A stretch of 45,077 bases of DNA from PUPG01 sp031323845. Lineage in GTDB: Bacteria; Bacteroidota; Bacteroidia; Bacteroidales; UBA7960. This document shows, in pieces, positions 26,536 through 34,681 of this stretch. Within the stretch, counting starts at the first letter, position 1. The number at the start of each line of letters is the position of its first letter. Made by a program: the position numbers and the translations under genes. The notes below the pieces were generated by a model, which ran no database searches, had not been told where the DNA came from, and saw only the letters and a program-made list of their open reading frames with translations. The stretch covers positions 1 to 45,077 of the forward strand of contig JAVIYP010000021.1 of NCBI GenBank assembly GCA_031323845.1, given 5' to 3'.

Positions 26536-27132
26536 TTATTCTATTTCTTTATTGATGATGGATTCCTTATTCGCCATAAAGGCCTGGAAGGCCCTGTCAA
26601 TGGCATCGCAATAGGCTCTGGCGGTAATGGTGGCAGCAGTAATGCCATCTATATCGCCTCCCTCGCTCTTCAGTCGCAGCGTTTGCGTACGAGGGTCAAA
26701 ACCGCGAAACTGATCACTCCAGTCAGATTTACCTTTTTCAATCTTATCGCCCAAGCCCGGAGTTTCCGCATGTGAAAGATGCACCACGTCAATGATACGG
26801 GCATCGGGAGCAAAGCCCACCATAGCCCTTATGCGCCCACTGTAACCCATGCCGGTATAGGTTGCAACGGCCACCCCTACCAGTTCTCCATCCCTGAAGG
26901 CTATGTTGAAACCGAGGGAGTCACTGCCACTGAGGGGCATTACATTCATTGACTTCAACTCATCAAATTCAGGCAAAACCAGGGCAATGGCAGCCTGCCG
27001 TGCAGCCTCCCGCGCCCTTTCAATGGGTTCTTTGGTCAGGTTATAAACCGTGGCCAGAGTAAACGATGCAGCGGCTGCTACCAGCAACAGGGTTAATACC
27101 ATATTGACAAATGTTGATTCTCTTTTAGCCAT
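26536..27132 (-). CDS. rnfG: Rnf complex FMN-binding subunit RnfG
   Basis: 198 residues: one N-terminal membrane helix (about 10-30) and a periplasmic FMN-binding domain. The covalent FMN site is within DGITAATITARA, with T168 the likely attachment residue. The family motif is S/T-G-A-T; here the second position is Ala (TAAT). HAETPGLGDKI is also typical. The start overlaps the end of rnfD by 8 bp. Confidence 0.9.
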   Translation of the reverse strand: MAKRESTFVNMVLTLLLVAAAASFTLATVYNLTKEPIERAREAARQAAIALVLPEFDELKSMNVMPLSGSDSLGFNIAFRDGELVGVAVATYTGMGYSGRIRAMVGFAPDARIIDVVHLSHAETPGLGDKIEKGKSDWSDQFRGFDPRTQTLRLKSEGGDIDGITAATITARAYCDAIDRAFQAFMANKESIINKEIE

Positions 27133-28123
27133 TCTTCACCTCCTCTCCAAAACGTTTCGGTTTAAAAGCCTTGTTTATTAATGGCACAAAGGCGTTCATG
27201 ATCAAAATCGAAAAAGCCACACCTTCAGGATAAGCGCCAAACAATCGTATCACTATGGTCAGCACACCACAGCCAAATGCATACACGATCATGCCCCGAG
27301 GTGCCATTGGACTTGTGGCATAATCCGTTGCCATATAAATAGCACCCAGCATAAGGCCGCCACTCAACAGGTGAAACACAGGGTCAGGGTACACTTCAGG
27401 ATTGACCAGCCAGAAGATGCCGGAAAACAGGGCCGCTGTGCCCAGATAAACGGCCGGGATGTGCCAGGTGATGATGTTGCGGTAAAGCATATACAAGCCA
27501 CCGAGAATAATGGCTACGGCTGACACCTCCCCTACCGATCCGCCCATATTTCCCAGAAACATCTGGAACGCATCGGGAATGTTGGACAAAATCGCAGAAA
27601 CCGGCTCTCCGCGGGAGACTCCGTCCTTAATCAGTGTCAGTGGAGTCGGCCCGGTAACGGCATCAGTAAGATTGACACTGAAAGCAGATGGTTTGGGATA
27701 GGTTGTCATTTGCACCGGAAAAGAGATCATTAAGAAGACCCGCCCTACCAGTGCAGGGTTGAATGGGTTTTTTCCCAGTCCGCCAAAGGTCATTTTACCC
27801 ATACCAATGGCAACAGCCGAACCAATGACCACAATGCCCAGTGGCAGGTTAGCCGGCACATTGAAGGCAAGCAAGACCCCGGTAATGATGGCTGAACCAT
27901 CGAACACGGTCAATGGCCCTTTGATCAGGTATTTCTGTATGAGAAATTCAAAAGCCATACATGACACCACAGCCGTGAGTGTCACCAGGATTGCCGCCAG
28001 GCCGAAAAAGTAGAAAGAAACCAGCATGGCAGGGATCAACGAGAAGATCACGCCATACATAAGCTTACTGACCGACTGGCCTGCGTGCAGATGGGGCGAT
28101 CCCGAAACAGTTAGAACGTTCAT
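27125..28123 (-). CDS. rnfD: Rnf complex membrane subunit RnfD
   Basis: 332 residues with about nine or ten membrane helices. FGGLGKNPFNPALVGRVFL and DYATSPMAPRG are RnfD/NqrB signatures. The covalent FMN threonine is probably T160 in TDAVTGPTPL, where the usual SGAT-type motif is written TGPT. It moves ions together with the other membrane subunits. It lies 83 bp after rnfC, the widest gap inside the operon apart from that before rnfB. Confidence 0.9.
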   Translation of the reverse strand: MNVLTVSGSPHLHAGQSVSKLMYGVIFSLIPAMLVSFYFFGLAAILVTLTAVVSCMAFEFLIQKYLIKGPLTVFDGSAIITGVLLAFNVPANLPLGIVVIGSAVAIGMGKMTFGGLGKNPFNPALVGRVFLMISFPVQMTTYPKPSAFSVNLTDAVTGPTPLTLIKDGVSRGEPVSAILSNIPDAFQMFLGNMGGSVGEVSAVAIILGGLYMLYRNIITWHIPAVYLGTAALFSGIFWLVNPEVYPDPVFHLLSGGLMLGAIYMATDYATSPMAPRGMIVYAFGCGVLTIVIRLFGAYPEGVAFSILIMNAFVPLINKAFKPKRFGEEVKNG

Positions 28124-28206
28124 ATCTCCTTGTATTTGCGAATATTTTTTTTGCTGTTGCGGTTAAACGGACTCTTACCGGGCCCTGTAGTTTTTGAGGT
28201 AAATAC

Positions 28207-29535
28207 TTAAGCTGATCTTTCGCGCATCATCTTTCCAACGCGGGCTTTTCCCACACGCATCTGATCGAGCAGGGGCCGCCCTGAAGGACAGATGTAAAGG
28301 CATGAGCCACATTCCATACAGTCCATAATCCGTTCATCCTCACATTCCTCAAGACGTTTTTTGTCAGACAGGACAGCCAGCAGGTAAGGCTCAAGTCCCA
28401 TCGGACATATGCTAACGCATTTGCCACAACGGATGCAATTTTGTTCAACCGGACGATGAGACTCATCCTGCGTAAAGATGAGAATGCCAGAGGTACCCTT
28501 GGTAACAGGGACAGTGAGGTCGTTCAGGGCTTTGCCCATCATAGGACCGCCGTTGATCACCTTGCCGGTGTCATCAGGGAGCCCGCCGGCTGCTTCAATA
28601 AGATGGGCCACTGGAGTCCCGATGCGCACCATGAAGTTAGATGGATTTTTTACCGACTTGCCGGTAACGGTCACCACTCTTTCCAGGAGAGGTTTATTTT
28701 TCTGAACGGCTTCATAAACGGCATAGGAAGTACCCACGTTGTGTACCACGCAACCCACTTCAACAGGCAGCTTCCCGGAGGGCACTTCCCTGTTTACTAA
28801 AGCCCTTATCAATTGTTTTTCAGCACCTTGTGGATATTTGACCTTGAGGGGCTCCACTGTGATCCCGGGGTAACTTTCAGCAAGTACGGAAAGGTGCTCC
28901 AGGGCATCTGGCTTGTTGTTTTCGATACCAATGATGGCGCGCTCCACGCCAAGTGCCCTCATCTGAATGGAAATTCCCACCATCAGCTCCTCCCCTTTTT
29001 CGAGCATCAGTCGGTGGTCGGCAGTCAGGCAGGGTTCGCACTCGACACCATTAATGATGAGGTATTCAGCCTTCTTCCCCTTTGGCACCATCATCTTAAC
29101 ATGCGACGGGAATGTGGCGCCACCCAGACCCACGATACCCATTTCACTGATTTTCTTGATGATCTCCTCTTTGCTCAGACTGCAGTCTTTAACAAGGGTA
29201 TCGCTCCTGTCGATATCATCCAGCCATTCATCACCTTCAACCTTGATCACCACGGCCTTTCTTCTGTAACCACTGGTATCAATGACTTCATCAATTTTTG
29301 TCACGGTACCGGACACCGACGAATGGATGTTGGCCGAAATAAACGTATCACCTTTGGCAATAAGCTGGCCGGTAAGTACTTTATCTCCTTTTTCCACCTG
29401 CACCCTGGCCGGTGCACCCAGATGTTGTGATACCGGAATGGCTACAGTGTCGGGCGGAGCCAGGATTTCTATGGAACTTCGTTCAGCAAACTTATTTTCG
29501 GGTGGATGAACACCCCCCATCGGAAAAGTTTTCAA
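28207..29535 (-). CDS. rnfC: Rnf complex NADH-binding subunit RnfC
   Basis: 442 residues. The N-terminal barrel-like segment (FPMGGVHPPENK) is followed by the NADH/FMN domain (GLGGATFPSHVKM, INGVECEPCLTADHRLM) and two 4Fe-4S clusters near 370-420 (CIRCGKCVSICP and CMECGSCLYICP). It exchanges electrons with NAD+ at the cytoplasmic face. It lies 63 bp after rnfB. The length is normal for the compact RnfC type without a long C-terminal repeat. Confidence 0.92.
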   Translation of the reverse strand: MKTFPMGGVHPPENKFAERSSIEILAPPDTVAIPVSQHLGAPARVQVEKGDKVLTGQLIAKGDTFISANIHSSVSGTVTKIDEVIDTSGYRRKAVVIKVEGDEWLDDIDRSDTLVKDCSLSKEEIIKKISEMGIVGLGGATFPSHVKMMVPKGKKAEYLIINGVECEPCLTADHRLMLEKGEELMVGISIQMRALGVERAIIGIENNKPDALEHLSVLAESYPGITVEPLKVKYPQGAEKQLIRALVNREVPSGKLPVEVGCVVHNVGTSYAVYEAVQKNKPLLERVVTVTGKSVKNPSNFMVRIGTPVAHLIEAAGGLPDDTGKVINGGPMMGKALNDLTVPVTKGTSGILIFTQDESHRPVEQNCIRCGKCVSICPMGLEPYLLAVLSDKKRLEECEDERIMDCMECGSCLYICPSGRPLLDQMRVGKARVGKMMRERSA

Positions 29536-29598
29536 AGCATAATAGTTTATAATTCCACATTGGTTTTTGGTCGTATACGCTGTTTATTGCAACGAATG

Positions 29599-30501
29599 TC
29601 AGGCATCGGCTTCCACCTTATCTTTCTCAGGTTTCGGTTTCCTGGGAGGGAAGTTTAGTTCATGAATAGCATTGGTGGGGCATACCGGCGGACATTTCCT
29701 GCAAAGCGTACATTTTTCATAATCAATATAGGCCAGGAAGTTCTCCAGGGTAATGGCATCAAACCTGCATTCTTTCACACATTTGCCGCAGCCGATACAA
29801 GCAACGCTGCAGTTCTTCCGGGCAACGCCACCTTTTTCCCGGTTGATGCAGGAAACAAAAATCCTGCGGTCTTTCTTTCCTTTTTTACGCATCTCAATGA
29901 TGTTGCGCGGACACTCCTTCACGCAAGCGCCACAAGCCACACATTTATCGTCGATAATGACCGGCAACCCGGTATCCTGGTCCATATACATCGCATCAAA
30001 GGCACAGGCGCGAACGCAATCGCCACAGCCCAGACAGCCGTATGGACATCCTGCTTCTCCTGAAAAAAGGCTGTGTGCAAAGGCACAGGTCATCGCTCCC
30101 TCATACCGCACCTTAGGTGGAGCATGCTCCCTGCTGCCGCTGCAACGCACCACTGCAATCATGGGTGTTTGCGCTTCGGCTTCCCAACCCATCGCCTTTG
30201 CAATGTCCTGCATGACATCATTACCGCCTGGCGGACAATTAAAACCGTCAAGGCTTTCCGATTTTACAATGGCTTCAGCCAATGCACGGCAACCGGCAAG
30301 TCCGCAACCCCCGCAATTGGCTCCGGGAAGCATCTCTTCAACCGTGTCAATCCTGGGATCTTCGATCACCTTGAACTTCTGAGCTACCATAAACAAAACA
30401 ATGGCCGCAACACTGCCTATGGCACCCAGGGATACTACGGAAAACAACGTGATTTCATTAAATATTTCGTTCACAATTCCGGGTTTTGTTAATGAATGCA
30501 A
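29599..30501 (-). CDS. rnfB: Rnf complex ferredoxin-binding subunit RnfB
   Basis: 300 residues. One N-terminal membrane helix (about 20-38), then the 4Fe-4S domain with NCGGCGLAGC, and several ferredoxin-type CxxCxxCxxxCP clusters (CLGCGDCVRACAF, CVACGACVKECP, CIGCGKCVKEC, CTLCRKCPPVCP). It takes electrons from reduced ferredoxin. No ATG starts the frame: TTG at 30501 or GTG at 30474 are the candidates; GTG gives an N-terminus closer to other RnfB proteins (MNEIFNEITLFS). It is the first rnf gene, 415 bp after rseC, with its own -7 box. Confidence 0.9.
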   Translation of the reverse strand: MHSLTKPGIVNEIFNEITLFSVVSLGAIGSVAAIVLFMVAQKFKVIEDPRIDTVEEMLPGANCGGCGLAGCRALAEAIVKSESLDGFNCPPGGNDVMQDIAKAMGWEAEAQTPMIAVVRCSGSREHAPPKVRYEGAMTCAFAHSLFSGEAGCPYGCLGCGDCVRACAFDAMYMDQDTGLPVIIDDKCVACGACVKECPRNIIEMRKKGKKDRRIFVSCINREKGGVARKNCSVACIGCGKCVKECRFDAITLENFLAYIDYEKCTLCRKCPPVCPTNAIHELNFPPRKPKPEKDKVEADA

Positions 30502-30916
30502 TAAGTCAAAATCATAAATCGCTTAGTGTTGTTAATTTTTTTACACTAAACCATGGGCAAAAATAGAAAACATAATGAAATTCACAGCCATTCACCATGG
30601 TTTTTTCGCCATAAATACAAGTCTGATTATCAAAAGACTACATCTGATTTATTTTGAAGCATTATTCAAACCCGCTGATATAGAAAATATTACAATCTTG
30701 TTTAGAAAGCGTTTAAATTACAGTCCATTACAGCGTTTTCTGCAGTATTTACTGTTCCATGTGTATTGGAAATTGCCTTGCGGCACTCCGCCTGCGGGTT
30801 GTCTGCAATGTTTGTTTCTTTCAAGAGAAGAGCTTAGTCCGGCAAGGCGTTTTTCTGCGTGCCCTGGAAAACAGTTCAGAAAGCACGTTCCATTTCAGCA
30901 GTTTTAGTTCACCCGC
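30502..30916. other. 415-bp gap between rseC and rnfB
   Basis: No recognisable gene. On the + strand 30575-30907 is open for 110 codons, but the translation is rich in F, L, R and C and matches nothing known. The segment is more A/T-rich near rnfB and contains the rnfB -7 box. The part near rseC has a short G/C-rich palindromic stretch (about 30778-30800). It may be a leader or a decayed gene. Confidence 0.5.
30558..30565 (-). promoter_or_regulatory. Candidate -7 box before rnfB
   Basis: On the minus strand this reads TATTTTTG, matching TAnnTTTG. It lies 57 bp upstream of the TTG start of rnfB. It suggests rnfB-A can be transcribed separately from rseC. Confidence 0.4.
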
Positions 30917-31324
30917 TCATACCTTATTGATCCGGAAATGAAACTCCTTGCGCAGCTTATGCCTGTAGATATAGAGAAAAGAAAAATAGGGCAGCATGAG
31001 CACAACCGAAACAAACGCAGCGAATAGCTCATTGCCTGTGGTTAACACCAGGACGAAAAGCGACACGACAATAATCAGGAAGGGAACGATGTATCCAAGG
31101 AGCAGAGCCTTGTAACCTAACGACCGGGCCAGAGTGACCTCCACGGTTTGTCCGGGCGAAAACTGAGCCGCTTCATGATGGTTTACATCCACTAACTTGT
31201 CAGCCGACTCCGCCATGCCACAATGACCCTTGGCCTGGCAGTTTCCACAAGCAGACTGCGACAAAATCCGCACCACTACCTTCCCGGACTCTACGCGTTC
31301 AACAACACCGGGGTGCTTTATCAT
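30917..31324 (-). CDS. rseC: RseC/MucC-type SoxR-reducing-system protein
   Basis: 135 residues from ATG 31324 (143 if the ATG at 31348 is used). The start at 31324 gives MIKHPGVVERVESGKVVV, the normal RseC N-terminus, and a -7 box at 31353-31360 leaves no room for a leader before 31348. The cysteine cluster CGNCQAKGHCGM is typical, followed by two membrane helices (about 70-112). In Proteobacteria RseC acts with Rnf in the SoxR reducing system. In Bacteroidota it commonly precedes rnf, and it probably supports assembly or redox tuning of the complex. Confidence 0.85.
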   Translation of the reverse strand: MIKHPGVVERVESGKVVVRILSQSACGNCQAKGHCGMAESADKLVDVNHHEAAQFSPGQTVEVTLARSLGYKALLLGYIVPFLIIVVSLFVLVLTTGNELFAAFVSVVLMLPYFSFLYIYRHKLRKEFHFRINKV

Positions 31325-31352
31325 TGATGAGTGTTTCGCCTGAACCATGTTA

Positions 31353-31360
31353 CAAAAGTA
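31353..31360 (-). promoter_or_regulatory. Candidate -7 box before rseC
   Basis: The minus strand reads TACTTTTG, matching TAnnTTTG, 28 bp upstream of the preferred rseC ATG at 31324. It is divergent to the phosphodiesterase promoter at 31478. Confidence 0.45.
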
Positions 31361-31477
31361 GCTAAAAAGATCGGAGAATCAAGGCCGGCAAAACAGCTGA
31401 CTGTCGTTTTTCCAAACAGTATAGTCCTGCCATTCCTGACATTCTCACCAAGAGCATTAAGCTCAATGAAAAATGAT

Positions 31478-31485
31478 TATTTTTG
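31478..31485 (+). promoter_or_regulatory. Candidate -7 box before phosphodiesterase gene
   Basis: TATTTTTG matches TAnnTTTG, 25 bp before the ATG at 31511. It supports choosing 31511 and not the earlier in-frame starts. Confidence 0.45.
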
Positions 31486-31510
31486 TATCGTAATGATAAA
31501 ATCCTTTCCT

Positions 31511-32749
31511 ATGGCAACCCAGAAGTTTCTCAAAGTTATTCCGGCTTTTTTTGCGCTTTTCTTTCTTTTTTCGTTAGCACAATGCAATTCAAACCATAGC
31601 AGGCCTTACGACGACGTTTATGTGGTTATGCTTTCGATGGATGGTTTCCGGTGGGATTATGCCGACCGCGTACCCACACCGAATCTTGACTTCATTGCTG
31701 CCAACGGTGTAAAGGCAGAATATGTGGTGCCTGCATTTCCCAGCAACACTTTTCCGAACCACTACACCATGGCTACCGGACTGTATCCGGACAATCACGG
31801 CATCGTCAACAACAATTTTTATTGTCCGGTGCTTGATATGACCTACCGGATGCGCGACAGGGAGGCTGTTGAAAACGGAGATTTTTATGGGGGTGAACCC
31901 ATCTGGGTAACAGCTGAAAAGCAGGGAGTAACTGCAGCCTCTTATTTTTGGGTTGGGTCGGAAGCGCCCGTGCAAGGCATGCAACCCAGCTACTGGAAAA
32001 TATATGACCACAGTCACCCTTTTGCTGCACGCATCGACACTGTTGCCTATTGGCTGAACCTTCCTAAGGAGCAAAGGCCACAGCTCATCACGTTTTACTT
32101 TAATGAACCAGACAGTGAAGGTCACCGAAGCGGGCCTGAGAGCAGTGAAATAGACGAACTGGTTATGGAGCTTGACGCTTTGGTTGGATACCTGCTGGAA
32201 ACCATTAATGCACTTCCTATTGCTGACAACATCAACCTGATCGTTACTTCCGATCATGGGATGACAGAGCGGAGCACGGAGCGACACATTGACCTGGGAC
32301 AGTACATAGAGCGCGACTGGATTGAGCTTGCCTTTGGCGGCAACCCCACCATGCTCTGGCAAGCCAGGGAAGGCATGCTCGACAGCATCTACAACCGGTT
32401 AAAAGATGTAGAGCATATGTACATTTGGAAAACTGGGGAATTGCCGGAGCGTTTGAACTTCGGGCACAACCCGCGAACCCTGGACTTGGTAGTGATGGCC
32501 GATTCTACCTGGAATATTGGCTGGGGGGCGCCCACAGAACGTTTTTATTCCGGAGGAGGACACGGATGGGATAACATGAAAAAGGACATGCACACCATTT
32601 TTTATGCCACCGGACCGGCATTCCGTTCAAACCACACCCATCCGCCCTTTGAACTGGTGGATCTGTATCCTCTTATCGCTCACATTTTGAATCTTGAGCC
32701 GGCCGTGATGGATGGCAGACTGGAACGCGTGCAGGGAATGCTCAAATAA
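31511..32749 (+). CDS. Ectonucleotide pyrophosphatase/phosphodiesterase-type lipoprotein
   Basis: 412 residues from ATG 31511; the open frame extends to 31331, but the signal sequence and -7 box favour 31511. The N-terminus is a lipoprotein signal with lipobox SLAQC (C25). It is alkaline-phosphatase superfamily, NPP type: metal ligand D44 in LSMDGFRWDY, nucleophile T80 in SNTFPNHYTMATG, then SDHGM and GGGHGWDN for the second metal. It cleaves phosphodiester or pyrophosphate bonds in nucleotides at the cell surface or periplasm, perhaps releasing nucleosides for the purine enzymes of the first region. It is convergent with the amidase gene (31 bp apart). Confidence 0.85.
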   Translation: MATQKFLKVIPAFFALFFLFSLAQCNSNHSRPYDDVYVVMLSMDGFRWDYADRVPTPNLDFIAANGVKAEYVVPAFPSNTFPNHYTMATGLYPDNHGIVNNNFYCPVLDMTYRMRDREAVENGDFYGGEPIWVTAEKQGVTAASYFWVGSEAPVQGMQPSYWKIYDHSHPFAARIDTVAYWLNLPKEQRPQLITFYFNEPDSEGHRSGPESSEIDELVMELDALVGYLLETINALPIADNINLIVTSDHGMTERSTERHIDLGQYIERDWIELAFGGNPTMLWQAREGMLDSIYNRLKDVEHMYIWKTGELPERLNFGHNPRTLDLVVMADSTWNIGWGAPTERFYSGGGHGWDNMKKDMHTIFYATGPAFRSNHTHPPFELVDLYPLIAHILNLEPAVMDGRLERVQGMLK

Positions 32750-32780
32750 TCGCCCGCTCAGTTCCGGAAACACCTTACAT

Positions 32781-34388
32781 TTAGTGCTTTTGAAACCCTG
32801 GCACTCTCCTGTGCATGGTTCCCCTTTCGTACGCATAGGCAATTTCAAGCAAAACGGGTTCGCTCCAGGCCCGGCCAAAAATGGACAATCCCACGGGCAA
32901 CCCTTCAACAAATCCCATAGGCACCGTTATATTTGGATATCCGGCGTGAGCGGCGGGTGAAGAACTTCCCAGCTGAAAGGCATCACCATTAATGAGATCG
33001 GTTTTCCATGCAGGACTGCCGGTTGGTGCAATGATGGCGTCCAGCCGGTGCTCATCCATAACCCTGTCAATGCCCTGATCACGACTTCCCTTATGCATGG
33101 CAGCCAAAGCCTCACGGTAATCGTGCGAGTCAAGGGATCCCTTTTCCTGAGCCATTTTCAGATAGTACTGGTTGAAGTGCTTCAGGGAGATTTCATCTGA
33201 TTTATTAAAAGCAATAAGCTCTTCAAGGCTATGGATGGGAGCATCATCTCCCAGTCCGGCAAAATACCGGTTAAGGCCGTCCTTATACTCATAAAGCATG
33301 ACCTGGTAGGCATGGGAAGCGGTACCCGGTGCCGAAATCTGCGCCAGTTCAATAATTTCCGCCCCCTGCTGCTTCATGAATTCTACCGTTTCAGCCATCA
33401 GGGCATCAACTTTGAAATTGACACCCAAAGGCCCGGTAAACAAGCCTATCCGCTTTCCTTTCAAGCCATCTTCATTAAGAAACTGAATGTAATCGGTATG
33501 AAACCGGCCCTCGCTGTTAAGCGTATGTCTGTCATCCGGGTCAATACCCGTAATGCTTCCCAGCACAAGGGCTGCATCCCTTACCGTTCTCGTCATGGGA
33601 CCCGCAATGTCAAGAGCAAAGGCAATGGGTATAATTCCACTCCGGCTTACCAGGCCCACAGTGGGTTTCAGCCCGACAATACCGTTGGCATGCGACGGAC
33701 AAACGATGGAGCCGTTAGTTTCGGTACCGATGGCCACCATGGCCAGGTTGGCAGAAACGGCTACAGCCGATCCGGAACTGGACCCACAGGGGTTGCGATC
33801 CAATATGTAGGGATTTTTTGTTTGGCCACCCACGCCACTCCATCCGCTACTCGACAGCTGACCCCGGAAATTAGCCCATTCACTCAGATTGGTCTTACCC
33901 AGGATTACAGCTCCAGCCTCACGTAACTTCCTGGCGACAAAGCTGTCCTGATCGGGGTAAGAATTCATTAATGCCCGTGAACCCGCAGTGTTTGGCATCT
34001 TATCACCGGTATCAATGTTGTCTTTCAGCAAAACCGGAACACCATGAAGCGGCCCCTTCAACCTGCCCTCACGCAAATCCCTGTCAAGCTCCCTGGCGAT
34101 GCTCAGAGCATCCGGATTCAGGAAAATGACAGCATTCAGGCCGGGCCCGTTCCGGTCAATGGCCTCAATACGGTCCAGATAGAGCCGGACTACCTCTTCA
34201 ACAGTGAAATGTCCGGAAGTATAAGCATCAAGTAATTCCGTGATCTCCATTTCCAGCAATGGAAAAGCATCGCTCCCAACCCGCTCCGGATACCGCTTAT
34301 CCGTTTTGCAGGATACCGGGAACATCATCAGGCAGAAAAGCAGGATTACAAAAGCGTTGAGGCCTTTTTTATTGTTTTGAGCGTTCAT
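32781..34388 (-). CDS. Amidase-signature family lipoprotein
   Basis: 535 residues. Lipoprotein signal with lipobox FPVSC (C27). Amidase signature catalytic triad: K122 (VLLKDNIDT), S203 in CGSSSGSA and nucleophile S227 in TETNGSIVCPS. The spacing is nearly that of peptide amidase (123/202/226). It hydrolyses an amide bond outside the cytoplasm; a peptide C-terminal amide or aliphatic amide is plausible. It is not a GatA, because of the lipoprotein signal and lack of GatBC partners. Confidence 0.88.
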   Translation of the reverse strand: MNAQNNKKGLNAFVILLFCLMMFPVSCKTDKRYPERVGSDAFPLLEMEITELLDAYTSGHFTVEEVVRLYLDRIEAIDRNGPGLNAVIFLNPDALSIARELDRDLREGRLKGPLHGVPVLLKDNIDTGDKMPNTAGSRALMNSYPDQDSFVARKLREAGAVILGKTNLSEWANFRGQLSSSGWSGVGGQTKNPYILDRNPCGSSSGSAVAVSANLAMVAIGTETNGSIVCPSHANGIVGLKPTVGLVSRSGIIPIAFALDIAGPMTRTVRDAALVLGSITGIDPDDRHTLNSEGRFHTDYIQFLNEDGLKGKRIGLFTGPLGVNFKVDALMAETVEFMKQQGAEIIELAQISAPGTASHAYQVMLYEYKDGLNRYFAGLGDDAPIHSLEELIAFNKSDEISLKHFNQYYLKMAQEKGSLDSHDYREALAAMHKGSRDQGIDRVMDEHRLDAIIAPTGSPAWKTDLINGDAFQLGSSSPAAHAGYPNITVPMGFVEGLPVGLSIFGRAWSEPVLLEIAYAYERGTMHRRVPGFQKH

Positions 34389-34571
34389 GTTGTATGTTTT
34401 TTATGCAACACCTTGCGGGATGCAGGTTTGTTCATTATGGTGCAAATTACAAAATAATCAAACACGGCGGATACCGGGCGCAGGAAACGGGCATAACAAT
34501 ACCGATGTTCTGCACTAAATTCAGAATGCTTCAGTTGAAACGCAGGAGTATGTGTGATTTTTTAACACAGC

Positions 34572-34602
34572 TTTGTATATAAGACAGCACATTGTACCTT
34601 TA
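34572..34602 (+). promoter_or_regulatory. Candidate Bacteroidota promoter for ispG
   Basis: TTTG at 34572-34575, an exact 19-bp spacer, then TACCTTTA at 34595-34602, one mismatch from TAnnTTTG. It is the best-spaced -33/-7 pair in the window. It lies 80 bp before the preferred ispG start. Confidence 0.5.
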
Positions 34603-34681
34603 GGGTCGTGAATGATGAGTGTATGGAAAGCGGAGACAGGTAAGCCCGGATACCTGGAAAGCGGACCAGCGCAGCTGTACA

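Noticed and set aside
30575..30907. 110-codon open frame between rseC and rnfB on the + strand
   Set aside because: Translation resembles no family, has an unusual Cys/Arg/Phe make-up and runs against the surrounding operon. It is treated as part of the non-coding gap.
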